In this document: in pieces, positions 53,691 to 63,582 of the stretch | Numbering within the stretch: position 1 is the first letter of the stretch | How the letters are laid out: each line of letters begins with the position of its first letter | DNA from: Xestospongia bergquistia | Taxonomy: Eukaryota > Porifera > Demospongiae > Haplosclerida > Petrosiidae | Length of the DNA stretch: 64,000 bases | NCBI GenBank assembly: GCA_963965975.1 | Contig: OZ014416.1 | Coordinates: 8,660,432-8,724,431, forward strand | Direction of reading: 5' to 3' | Made by a program: the position numbers and the translations under genes | Notes under the pieces: model-generated | The model's database searches: none | What the model was told of the DNA's origin: nothing | The model's input: only the letters and a program-made list of their open reading frames with translations

Positions 53691-53839
53691 GATTTAAGAA
53701 TATTTCAAAACTATAGTTGTACCATCCCTTTATGTAGTATACCTTATGATAACATAATTTAGTATTCAGCCCATCCTCCAAAGGGCAACTATCCTTTCAA
53801 TATTTATTTGCTGTAAATCAAATGATGGTGTTGATAGAA

Positions 53840-54480
53840 AAAATTTGACTAGAACACAAAACATTAGGATACTACTACTTAGATGTCACAGCGTATGTTA
53901 TTGTGCATCCATTATGACATCCATATATCATTTATAACATCTATGTATCCATTTAAAACATCCATGCATCAATTTATAACATCTATGTATCCATTTAAAA
54001 CATCCATGCATCAATTTATAACATCTATGTATCCATTTAAAACATCCATGCATCAATTTATAACATCTATGTATCCATTTAAAACATCCATGCATCAATT
54101 TATAACATCTATGTATCCATTTAAAACATCCATGCATCAATTTATAACATCTATGTATCCATTTAAAACATCCATGTATCCATATTACAGTGTTAATATA
54201 ACTCAATATCCTAATTTACCTGAGATCCCATGGTACAAAGAGACTGTCTATACTTACTTTATCAGCGGCTCCATCATGTAAGTGATGATGTCATAGTGAT
54301 GCCATTGTGTACAGGTGGACTCTGTTAATGTCTGGTGGATACATTTAAAGTGATATAAATGTACATTTCAATGTTTAGTTTCCAATCTGAGGAGTGTGAA
54401 GGTGTCCATTGTAAACGAGGATTTGGTCAAATGAACAGAAGTACAATTTCAGTATGCTATTAAGTAAGAGTGTGTGGTGA
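53840..54480 (+). pseudogene. Partial copy of the JmjC gene (middle part)
   Basis: Matches the JmjC gene from the end of the EHKTLGYYHLD exon through TQYPNLPEIPWYKETV and on to the exon that begins FQSEECEGV. The LYLPYKW iron-ligand region is damaged and the later exons are missing. Confidence 0.85.
53935..54185. repeat. 42-bp minisatellite, about six copies
   Basis: Unit taacatctatgtatccattt then aaaacatccatgcatcaatt ta. The matching intron of the intact JmjC gene (43935-44015) has only three shorter units, so the array grew after duplication. Both strands are open by virtue of the 42-bp period. Confidence 0.92.
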
Positions 54481-54699
54481 AATCTAATGATGCTATTTCT
54501 TCATGATCATTGGAAGCTGACTGCATGCTGGTAGATTGAGTTAAGTCTATTGTGTCATCCTTAGTAAACGTGAGAGATCACTTCCCAAGACTCATTGCAG
54601 ATTATTTGTGGACAGTGTGCAGATATGACACACCTCTTTCTAGACCACCTTAAGCATACATAGTCAGTATAACGCGCCCTATCTAATGCATGATCAGTA

Positions 54700-54900
54700 C
54701 ATGCTCCTCCTTTTTGAATAGACAATTTGTAACTATAGCAACAGTTACACCTTGCCCAGTAAACCCCTTACTTTGAATTTTGTCAAGTTTCCAATACTTG
54801 TAAGCTGTAAAGTTAGAGGAACCAGGCGAATATGGTACCATCATATAAAAATCAAAAATAAAAACTTGACTTTGATTCTGCAATGTTAACTTTTTTTGTC
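54700..54900 (-). pseudogene. Fragment of a type-A S8 gene
   Basis: Reads QNQSQVFIFDFYMMVPYSP ... YWKLDKIQSKGFTGQGVTV, matching the start of the S8 domain. It stops just before the catalytic Asp and runs into intergenic-module DNA also present near 48650. Confidence 0.88.
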
Positions 54901-54904
54901 AAAT

Positions 54905-55890
54905 ATACATGTTCCAGAAGTTTCTTCATATTATCAGTATACAAAACATAGACAAAATTGATAAATGTGAATGTGTCAGGTGCTCATATAAGACCACAAG
55001 CTAGTAAACACAAATATTTCATTAGAACTTCTTTAAATAAGTTATGATCTGACATGTTTACTTCTAACTAGCCAGATAGAATGGTAGCCTATAAGATTAC
55101 AATAGATTGTATATGTTACTTATCATGACTGTAAGGACTATTAAGATAATATTGGAAAATGAATATTGTAACTATGAACAACATCTTTGTATTCAAACTG
55201 GTGGTACAAACCAAAGCCCAAATATCATCATTGCTTTATTAGTGAATAATTAATTATACAATGTTGATCAATAGAATATTAATTAACTACTTATAACTCA
55301 AGTATTTTATATCAATGTCTTGACATTAGTGGTCACTTATTCCAAATCAGATCATATTTACTGTACATAATAACTTCTACCACTATATAGCTAGACAATA
55401 GAACATCCCTTTCCATTAATTTATTATATAATAACAGTTTCTTACCTCTACTTTCATATAACAGTGGCAGCCATAGAACGTCCCTTTCATACATTTTTAT
55501 AATAACTGTTTGAACAGGCGTCTTACCACTACTTTCATAAAATGGTATTACATATTTCATTGGAACACCTCTTAGGCCATAGAACATCCCTTTCATACAT
55601 TTTTATAATAACTGTTTGAACAGGTGTCTTACCACTACTTTCATAAAATGGTATTACATATTTCATTGGAACACCTTTTCCTTGATAACTAATGATTTTA
55701 CAGATAAGAGAATGTCTACATAACTGGCACTTCTCATAAGAACTTATGTGACTATCTAGGTAGGTCTTCATGTATGCAGTGATAAGATGTCACTTGAACA
55801 ATATTATAATGTTAGGAGTATGTGGGACTATGAGCCTATGACTTCAATGTCATCATGTTGGTTGTGAGGAAAAGATAAAATATGATGACT
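54905..55890. repeat. Duplicated intergenic module, copy 1
   Basis: Begins atgttccagaagtttcttca; also present at 58630-59600 and, less its first part, at 62605-63260. Copy 1 contains an internal tandem duplication (gaacatccctttcatacatt ... ggtattacatatttcattgg, at about 55480 and 55580) and a decayed version of the 74-residue open frame found in the other two. Confidence 0.85.
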
Positions 55891-55894
55891 TATT

Positions 55895-56116
55895 AGTATG
55901 TACATTATAAAAAATGACAGCTGGACTATCATTTTATCAATTCTAAGGGATTTGTCATTATTCTATAGTATATAGAGCATTAGCTGTAATTACATATAGA
56001 GAGACAGATGTCACTATTATATTGCTATAAAAAATATTATCATCAAGACCATCTGTTTTAATTATGATCACCAATATTGTTTATATTAAGATATTATACC
56101 ATAATACAATACTATT

Positions 56117-56183
<67 letters not shown>

Positions 56184-56822
56184 GTTTAATGATTAGTTTC
56201 CAATCTGAAGAGTGTGACAGTGTCCAAAGTAGAACAGGATTTGCTCAAATGAGTCAATTTCCTCTCAGTCCAGAACTACAAATAAAGTATGATTATTAAT
56301 TAAGAGTGGGTGTGGTCTAACAAGTATATCATAGACATTTTTTAATTGAGATGAAACGACCTGATGTTACAATAGATGCTAAAGATGTATATAAGACTCA
56401 AAAAGAGGTAGGTGTGCTTTATGGTGATGTCATAATGGTGTCATTGTTTTATATAGCGATCTACTAGTAAACCAATAGAACTGACAGAAGAAAATATTAA
56501 TGAGGTATATTAATTAATAATTATTAATTTAATTTTTAATTATTAATATAGCTGTTTGAAATCTTATTACCAGGATATAATGGTATGATACATGAAATAG
56601 ATCTACGTGGTGATAAGATACCACTTGAATGATATCATAATACTATGGACCACGTGGGAAAACTATTAGAGGGAGATGATGCTTCATCCCCTCCTTCTGA
56701 TGAGTTCTTATTTCCTGATGATGAAGCTCCACCCCCTTATCCTTATCATCCACCCCCAGACTTGAATGAGGATGAAGAGGGAGGTGGAGATGGTCATCCA
56801 CATGCTAGAGATGAACTGTAAT
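55895..56822 (+). pseudogene. Partial copy of the JmjC gene (3' half)
   Basis: Starts inside the long intron and contains the exons FQSEECDSVQSRTGFAQM, HFLIEMKRPDVT, RSTSKPIELTEEN and LFEILLPGYNGMIHEIDLRG. The tail still ends HARDEL-stop at 56822. An in-frame stop follows KIPLE and the iron-binding exons are missing. It lies 61 bp from the end of S8-4. Confidence 0.9.
56118..56177. repeat. (TA)n microsatellite
   Basis: About 60 bp of TA at the position of the longer run in the intact JmjC gene. Confidence 0.93.
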
Positions 56823-56883
56823 AATTTCAACACTATTTTTGTTTTCAAAAAATTAAACATTGCAAAACTGTATTTGTTCTAAA

Positions 56884-58527
56884 TTAAATCCATTGACTCA
56901 ATGTTGGTGTAGGTGAAGAATATTCCCATTGTTCATGAACAACCTTTAACATGATGTACTCCAAAAAGCGTTTTGGTTGTTCAAAAAAACGCATTGGATT
57001 GAGTGCGCCAAATCCTTGGTCATCAGTAGGTCGACCTGGAGATGTACTGATTTCACGCAATAACTCCTTCATCACCCAATGACACTTAAAATGGTGTAAT
57101 ATATCAGGATAGTGCTTCTTGATATAACTAAGAATTAAGCAAATAAGACCAGCTACAGCAGGAGCAGCAAATGATGTACCACTATTTTTTTCAATGTAAT
57201 GGTTATAGTGAGTACTGCTTGGTGCTGTTATTTCTTCACCTGGAGCTAGAAAGTCAATTTGTTGACCTACTGGAGAAAAACGAGATGTTTTCCCATGTTC
57301 ATCATGGGACCCTATGCTTAGTACATTTCCTAGTCGAGCTGGAAAGACTATTGGTTGGATATACTTGTTACCATAGTTACTAGCAGCACAAACTACTATT
57401 ACTCCTTTACTAACAAGATTTGAAACAGCTTTAGCAATTGAAAATGTGAATGCTAATGAACCAAGAGAAAGAGAAACAACATCAACGTCTCCCCTCTTTT
57501 TAATATCTTTTAAAGCAGCACAAATTACTTCAGTTGATGCATTGTTTTTAGAGTACACTTTATATACAACTAACTTTGCTTTGTGTGCAATACCAGGAGG
57601 AAACGTTTCCAGCTTGTCTCCTTCTGTATATGAATCTGGAGTCTCACTATATTCAAAACTATCACCACATATAATGCCAGCACACATAGTACCATGACCA
57701 TCAGTGTCATTAGTACCCAAGCAACTGCCAGTGCAATCTTTGAATTTAGTATTCTCTTTAAGATGAAATGCAGGATGGGAACAATCGAGTCCACTATCCA
57801 CAACAGCTACTGTAATGTCTTCTCCTGTTATCTCTTTTTCATGAATATGATTGATATCCCAGTAATCGTAAGCAGTAAACATTGAATATCGATCTTCTGG
57901 TTGTGGGCCTTGATAATACCGATCGAATGTGAAAACAGTCTGGTCTATTGTTTTATGGATGGTTTCACCACTCTTTTGTGATGCAGGTAAATCAATTTTG
58001 ATGACAACGTTTTTCTCTATCTTTGACACAAGATCTTGCACCAATTTCTTATCCTGATTTTCACTGTTGGAAGATTGAAAATATATTTCCTGAATAGATG
58101 AACAATTATTAATCAGCAGGATGGTCAAATCATAACAACGTTGTTGTGTTATCGAGAACGGAACTACAATTCTCTCATAATCTCCACTAATATTAAGCTT
58201 TTTAAACTCAATCATTCGAATAAGGTTATCAATTTTGTTTAGATTTGGTAGCCGTAATGTTTTTGCCTTTTTGACTTTTTCAAAAAAAGAAAAAATTTTT
58301 TGCAACAAGTCATCATCTAGCTTACGTTTATAAGCTTCTGGAAGCTCCAAATTTAATTCTTCATAGCTGGTTTGCTCTGATGACAAGCACTGCTCCAATC
58401 TAATCTCAATAGTTTGACGCAAATGATCCTGCAATTCTTGTTGTATTTCCAGCACATGTGCTTGAATTTTTTGTGGCAAAATATCAGTCAATTTAAGGAT
58501 AGCTTGTTCATTGGTACTCATTGCCAT
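56884..58527 (-). CDS. Intracellular subtilisin-like peptidase S8-4 (type B, short)
   Basis: Single exon, 547 residues, start MAMSTNEQAILKLTDILPQ. It lacks the acidic N-terminal tail and the Lys-rich linker of the other copies. The type-B module starts almost at once (LNLELPEAYKRKLDDDLLQ; LRLPNLNKIDNL; ERIVVPFSI; IQEIYFQ) and passes directly into FDRYYQGPQPE and the S8 domain. Catalytic residues: Asp244 (VVDSGLDCSHP), His278 (DGHGTMCAGIICG), Asn in CAASNYG, Ser452 (NSGTSFAAPAVAG). The protein ends shortly after FGALNPMRFFEQP. It has no signal peptide and no NLS-like cluster, so a cytosolic place is more likely than for the other copies. A TATA-like element lies about 50 bp upstream. Confidence 0.9.
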   Translation of the reverse strand: MAMSTNEQAILKLTDILPQKIQAHVLEIQQELQDHLRQTIEIRLEQCLSSEQTSYEELNLELPEAYKRKLDDDLLQKIFSFFEKVKKAKTLRLPNLNKIDNLIRMIEFKKLNISGDYERIVVPFSITQQRCYDLTILLINNCSSIQEIYFQSSNSENQDKKLVQDLVSKIEKNVVIKIDLPASQKSGETIHKTIDQTVFTFDRYYQGPQPEDRYSMFTAYDYWDINHIHEKEITGEDITVAVVDSGLDCSHPAFHLKENTKFKDCTGSCLGTNDTDGHGTMCAGIICGDSFEYSETPDSYTEGDKLETFPPGIAHKAKLVVYKVYSKNNASTEVICAALKDIKKRGDVDVVSLSLGSLAFTFSIAKAVSNLVSKGVIVVCAASNYGNKYIQPIVFPARLGNVLSIGSHDEHGKTSRFSPVGQQIDFLAPGEEITAPSSTHYNHYIEKNSGTSFAAPAVAGLICLILSYIKKHYPDILHHFKCHWVMKELLREISTSPGRPTDDQGFGALNPMRFFEQPKRFLEYIMLKVVHEQWEYSSPTPTLSQWI

Positions 58528-58571
58528 ATTATGCTACAGACTAATGTGTAGAGTAATGACTACTGTGAGGG

Positions 58572-58588
58572 TGTACTATATATAAATA
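58572..58588 (-). promoter_or_regulatory. TATA-like element before S8-4
   Basis: The minus strand reads ctatatttatatatagt about 50 bp before the start codon, flanked by G/C-richer DNA. Confidence 0.5.
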
Positions 58589-58629
58589 TAGAGCACACCC
58601 CCACAGTACATTTCAAAATTAAACTAGTC

Positions 58630-59600
58630 ACATGTACATATTCCAGAAGTTTCTTCATATTATCAGTATACAAAACATAAACATAATAGATAAATGTAAA
58701 TGTGTCAGGTGCTCATATAAGACCACAAGCTAGTAAACACAAATATTTCATTAGAACTTCTTTAAATAAGTTATGATCTGACATGTGTACTTCTAACTAG
58801 CTAGATAGAATGGTAGCCTATAAGATTACAATAGATTGTAGTAGGTTACTTATCATGACTGCAGTGACTATTAAGACAGTATTGGAAAATGAATATTGTA
58901 ACTATGAACAACATCTTTGTATTCAAACTGGTGGTACAAACCAAAGCCCAAATATGGTTATTACTTTATTAGTGAATAATTAATTATACAATGTTAATCA
59001 ATAGAATATTAATTAACTGCCTATAAGTCAAGTATTTTATGTCAATGACTTGACAGCAGTGGTCAATTATTCCAAATCAGATCATATTTACTGTACATAA
59101 TAACTTCTATCACTATATAGCTAGACCATTCCATTAATTTAATATATAATAACACACAATAACAGTGTGAACAGGTGTCTTACCACTACTTTCATATATA
59201 ATGGTATTACATATTTCATTGGAACACCTCTTAGGTCATAGAACATCCCCTTTCACACATTTTTATAATAACAGTTTGAACAAGTATCTTACCTCTACTT
59301 CCTAAACAACAGTTTTCATATAATGATATCACATATTTCATTGGAACATCTCTTCCTGATAACTAATGATTTTACAGATAAGAGAATGTGACACTTCTCA
59401 TAAGAAACTATGTGACTACCTAGGCAGGTTCTGCATGTATGCCACTAGTGATAAGATGTCACTTGAACAATATTATAATGCTAGGAGCATGTGGGAACTT
59501 ATTAAAGCTATGACTTCAATGTCATCTTCTGGTGAGGAAAAGATGAAATATGACATTTCTATTTGGTTATCAGTCAGGATATCAAAGTAGGTGTAATGAG
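58630..59600. repeat. Duplicated intergenic module, copy 2
   Basis: Near-copy of 54905-55890, and still closer to 62605-63260. It lies between divergent S8-4 and S8-5. Confidence 0.85.
59366..59590 (+). CDS. Repeated 74-residue open frame of unknown function
   Basis: MILQIRECDTSHKKLCDYLG to IWLSVRISK-stop, identical in translation to the frame at 63018-63242 and decayed at about 55695-55890. It contains an NARSMWELIKAMTSM-like helix. It may be an upstream exon of the S8 transcript, a small protein, or merely a recent non-coding duplicate. No family recognised. Confidence 0.3.
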   Translation: MILQIRECDTSHKKLCDYLGRFCMYATSDKMSLEQYYNARSMWELIKAMTSMSSSGEEKMKYDISIWLSVRISK

Positions 59601-59933
59601 GCTATTCAGTTCATATAATCATATTTCATTGGAACACCTCTTCATGATATAGTTATATAATATCAAAGTGCCTAGGCAAATGAGGTTAGATTATCAGTTA
59701 GATTATCAGTAAATCAGTTAGTTAGAACAAAAGAACTGTCATAACTGTTATGATAATAAGATTTCATTGGTTTGGGGGTTGGCTATTATATTTATACACT
59801 AGTAAGCATATAGGTTGCCTACTAGTGTATAAAACCACTACATACAATAGGTTGCTGGACCCTTTAAAACAAAATTAAACTTCTGGGTCAATTTTACTTT
59901 TAGGACATTGCACGTATGTACAATAGTTTCAAG

Positions 59934-61943
59934 ATGGCAACAATGATGATTGAAGGCTTAGAATCTGGCAATAAATCAAATGATGAGAGCGATAATGAAG
60001 AACCATCACCCAAACGTAGATGTGATCGTGATGTAGAACCTGGGACCACATTAGATGTTGGTGACAATCTTTCAACATCAACTGTGCTGGAAGATCAGCC
60101 TGATCAAATTCATGATCACGATGAAAGTCATAATACAAGTCATAACATAAAACTGACTGATTTCTTGCCTGCTAATATATCAGCTCAGACACTGCAAGTA
60201 ACTGTTGATCTTTACGAAGTTTTGGAGGGCTATTTCAATGGAGCGCTTGAAAAATGTCATTTGACTGAAAATATCACTGTAAGTGAACTTGATCTTACTT
60301 TACCATCAGCATATGAAAGTAAATTGCAAGATAACATTGATCAGTTAATATTTTTTTTTGCTAAAATCATTGAGAACATTTGTAAATCAAAATCAAAAGT
60401 GGGTAGGGTAGTTTTTCCAGAAATGCGAATAAATCTTCTTGAAGGAATGATGCGCAGACTAGAGAATGAGCTTAATAAAAATGAAATTCAGCCTCAATTC
60501 AATGAGATAAATCTATGTTTCTCAGCTAAAGATGAGAAAACATTCAATGATGATATCATTGGTGTCATTGAGCTTTTACTTGTGCATGAACCAAAAGAGA
60601 TTTGTCTTCAAACAAATGACATAAATGCTGATCAAAGACACACTGTTCTAAAGAAGAAACTCCAAGAAACCATCCAAAATAAGATCACAGAAGATGATAA
60701 GAAGCCTAAAGTGAAACTTGGATCAAAGGTTTTAGTGAAATGGAAACAGACTGAAAGCTTAGACAAAACAAAACAACAAAAGCATGCAAAGCAGGATACA
60801 AGTAAGAAACAACAAAAGCAGAGAGGACTAGTTAGTAAAATATCAAGAAAAGAAAAAATATTATTACCAAAGAAATTAAAGTTGCTGGATCAAAGTCAAG
60901 TATTTGCCTTTGATTTTCAATTGATGGTACCATATTCACCACGTTCTCCTAAGTTTATGACAGCTTATGGATATTGGAATTTTGAAAAAATTCACAACAG
61001 GTTTCAATTTACTGGGAAAGGTGTAACTGTAGCCATAGTTGATACTGGAATTAGACTTCATCATGCCTTTGATGGAAAAAACATAACTACCATGAACTTT
61101 TCAGGTGACCTAATAGATACAGATAAAGTTGGTCATGGAACTATTTGTGCTGGAATTTTGTGTGGCAATTCCTTTCAAATTTATCATGATTCAGAAAATC
61201 CATCAGATAAACGCAAAACTGATTTTCCACCTGGAGTGGCAAAAGATGCCAATCTCGTGGTCTGTAAAGTAACATCAGGTGATTCAAAAATAGCAACAAC
61301 ATCAGCTATTGCTGAAGCATTGAAGTGGATTGATGACAATAATGGAGTAGAAGAAAACCAACGTATTGATGTAGTTTCTCTTTCTATGGGATCTCGAGAT
61401 ATTTCATTTGCAGTTGTCGATGCTATTAACCGACTTGTCTATGATGGAGTCATAGTGGTTTGTGCTGCTAGCAACTATGGTCATCAATTTAGTCAGCCAA
61501 TCTGCTACCCTGCTCGTTTAGGCAATGTTCTTTGTATTGGATCTCATGGTCTTCATGGGAAACCTTCTTCTTTCTCTCCAGTTGGTCAGGAGATAGATTT
61601 TCTTGGACCAGGTGAAGACATAGCTGCACCTAACAACACACTCATTGCCAACCATGTAACAGTTGATAGTGGTACATCATATGCTGCCCCAGCTGTTGCA
61701 GGTCTTGTTTGCCTCATCTTAGAGTACATCAACCATATTTGTGTTAAGTTTGGTGTCAAAGTACCAAAACAATTAAAAAATCCTTGGGTTATGAAGGAAA
61801 TCCTACGCAAAATAAGTACACATCCTGGTCAACACACAAATGATGAAGGTTTTGGAAGCCTTAATCCGCTTCAGTTTTTTCATCGACCTGACCAAATAAT
61901 TCAAATGATAAATGATGAAATGTTTAACCCAGATATCAATTAA
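59934..61943 (+). CDS. Intracellular subtilisin-like peptidase S8-5 (type A)
   Basis: Single exon, 669 residues. The start at 59934 (MATMMIEGLESGNKSND) aligns with S8-1; an ATG six codons earlier is also in frame. NLS-like EPSPKRRCDRD near residue 25, then the type-A module (NIKLTDFLPANISAQTL; ELDLTLPSAYESKLQ; VVFPEMRINLL; FNEINLCFS; EPKEICLQT; KLGSKVLVKWKQ). A Lys/Gln-rich linker (KQQKHAKQD, KKQQKQRG, RKEKILLPKK) precedes the S8 domain with Asp370 (IVDTGIRLHHAF), His401 (VGHGTICAG), Asn in CAASNYG and Ser582 (DSGTSYAAPA). The sequence FLGPGED replaces the usual FLAPGE. No signal peptide or prodomain. An upstream inverted repeat is shared with S8-6. Confidence 0.9.
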   Translation: MATMMIEGLESGNKSNDESDNEEPSPKRRCDRDVEPGTTLDVGDNLSTSTVLEDQPDQIHDHDESHNTSHNIKLTDFLPANISAQTLQVTVDLYEVLEGYFNGALEKCHLTENITVSELDLTLPSAYESKLQDNIDQLIFFFAKIIENICKSKSKVGRVVFPEMRINLLEGMMRRLENELNKNEIQPQFNEINLCFSAKDEKTFNDDIIGVIELLLVHEPKEICLQTNDINADQRHTVLKKKLQETIQNKITEDDKKPKVKLGSKVLVKWKQTESLDKTKQQKHAKQDTSKKQQKQRGLVSKISRKEKILLPKKLKLLDQSQVFAFDFQLMVPYSPRSPKFMTAYGYWNFEKIHNRFQFTGKGVTVAIVDTGIRLHHAFDGKNITTMNFSGDLIDTDKVGHGTICAGILCGNSFQIYHDSENPSDKRKTDFPPGVAKDANLVVCKVTSGDSKIATTSAIAEALKWIDDNNGVEENQRIDVVSLSMGSRDISFAVVDAINRLVYDGVIVVCAASNYGHQFSQPICYPARLGNVLCIGSHGLHGKPSSFSPVGQEIDFLGPGEDIAAPNNTLIANHVTVDSGTSYAAPAVAGLVCLILEYINHICVKFGVKVPKQLKNPWVMKEILRKISTHPGQHTNDEGFGSLNPLQFFHRPDQIIQMINDEMFNPDIN

Positions 61944-62447
61944 CGTTCTTAAGAATGACTCCAAAGTCATTTATTTCTTTCATTACATAATCATATATCT
62001 AATCAAAATTAGTCTACACAAATTGTGGACTGTTTCATTAGTGTATTTTGTCTTCCCTCAATTTAAAAAAAGTATAATATGTTTAATAAAATCATGTTGA
62101 ATATGAATATGTGTGGGTAAAATCAATCAACACTTCATTGGCTTTGTATTTCACATGTCCATGTTACTAGCAATACACTTGTAGAGTAAAGTAAAAATTT
62201 AGGGTTAAATAATGTATATCTATGTTTATGTAGTAATAACATGATCAAATATTTGAAGTTCAGTACTTTTCATATTATATATTAAAGTATTGTTCTACAG
62301 TTCATAACTCCATGTTACTAGCAATATAGAGGAGATGTACACCTTGAGCACAAAATGATAGTAAGTTAGCTATAGCACTCAATGTGTGTAATATTATGAA
62401 CTTCTTAGAGAGACCAACGTAAGTTGGATTCTTGTTCAACTCAACAA
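61944..62447. other. 3' region of S8-5 with duplicated spacer
   Basis: aataaaat at 62086 is a likely poly(A) signal for S8-5. The part at about 62310-62450 is a copy of the spacer downstream of S8-1. Confidence 0.6.
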
Positions 62448-62605
62448 TGGATGGCTAGAGAAAATGGACCAGAACACAAAATATTGGGGTACTATCACTT
62501 GGATATGACAATATATATTATTATGCACCCATTATGACATCATGTATCCATTTATAATATTATGCATCCATTATGACATCATGTATCCATTTATAATATT
62601 ATGCA
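62448..62605 (+). pseudogene. Small JmjC gene remnant
   Basis: Reads RENGPEHKILGYYHLDMT, followed by two units of a 40-bp repeat of the same atgtatccattt type as in the JmjC intron, and then breaks off into the intergenic module. Confidence 0.8.
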
Positions 62606-63260
62606 TTGTAGTAGGTTACTTATCATGACTGCAGTGACTATTAAGACAGTATTGGAAAATGATGGAGAAATTTGTAACTATGAACAACGTCTTTGTATTC
62701 AAACTGGTGGTACAAACCAAAGCCCAAATATGGTCATTACTGCATTAGTGAATAATTAATTATACAATGTTAATCAATAGAATATTAATTAACTGCCTAT
62801 AAGTCAAGTATTTTATGTCAATGACTTGACAGCAGTGGTCAATTATTGCAAATCAGATAATATTTACTGTACATAATAACTTCTACCACTATATAGCTAG
62901 ACTATTCCATTAATTAAATATATAATAACACACAATAACAGTGTGAACAGGTGTCTTACCACTACTTTCATATAATGGTATCACATATTTCATTGGAACA
63001 CCTCTTCCTGATAACTAATGATTTTACAGATAAGAGAATGTGACACTTCTCATAAGAAATTATGTGACTACCTAGGCAGGTTCTGCATGTATGCCACTAG
63101 TGATAAGATGTCACTTGAACAATATTATAATGCTAGGAGCATGTGGGAACTTATTAAAGCTATGACTTCAATGTCATCTTCTGGTGAGGAAAAGATGAAA
63201 TATGACATTTCTATTTGGTTATCAGTCAGGATATCAAAGTAGGTCTATTCAGTTCATATA
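62606..63260. repeat. Duplicated intergenic module, copy 3
   Basis: Nearly identical to the right part of copy 2 (58845-59600), with small indels. Confidence 0.88.
63018..63242 (+). CDS. Repeated 74-residue open frame, second copy
   Basis: Translation identical to that at 59366-59590, although the flanking DNA carries indels. It lies about 340 bp before the S8-6 start, as the first does before S8-5. Confidence 0.3.
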   Translation: MILQIRECDTSHKKLCDYLGRFCMYATSDKMSLEQYYNARSMWELIKAMTSMSSSGEEKMKYDISIWLSVRISK

Positions 63261-63428
63261 ATAGTATGTCATATTTCATTGGAACACCTATTCCTGATAT
63301 AGTTATATGATGTCAAGGTGCCTAGGCAAATGAGGTTATTCAGTAGATTATCAGAATTTAGTTAGGACAAGAGAGCTGTCATAACTGTTATGACAATAGG
63401 ATACCATTGGTTTGGGGGCTGGTATTAC

Positions 63429-63491
63429 ATGTAGTGGTTTTATACACTAGTAGGCATATAGGTTGCCTACTAGTGTATAAAACCACTACAT
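63429..63491. repeat. Perfect 28-bp inverted repeat before S8-6
   Basis: The left arm starts at 63429 (atgtagtggttttatacact, then agtaggca) and its exact reverse complement runs 63464-63491, with a 7-base loop tataggt. It can form a strong hairpin or cruciform about 90 bp before the S8-6 start codon. S8-5 has the same right arm (from 59816) but a shortened, mismatched left arm. Confidence 0.95.
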
Positions 63492-63582
63492 ACAATAGGT
63501 TGCTGGACCCTCTAAAACAAAATTAAACTTCTGGGTCAATTTTTACTTTTAGGACATTGCACGTATGTACAATAGTTTCAAG

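Noticed and set aside
53883-54281. Repeat protein frames on both strands
   Set aside because: A 42-bp minisatellite inside a JmjC pseudogene intron; only a short exon stretch at its end is real former coding DNA.
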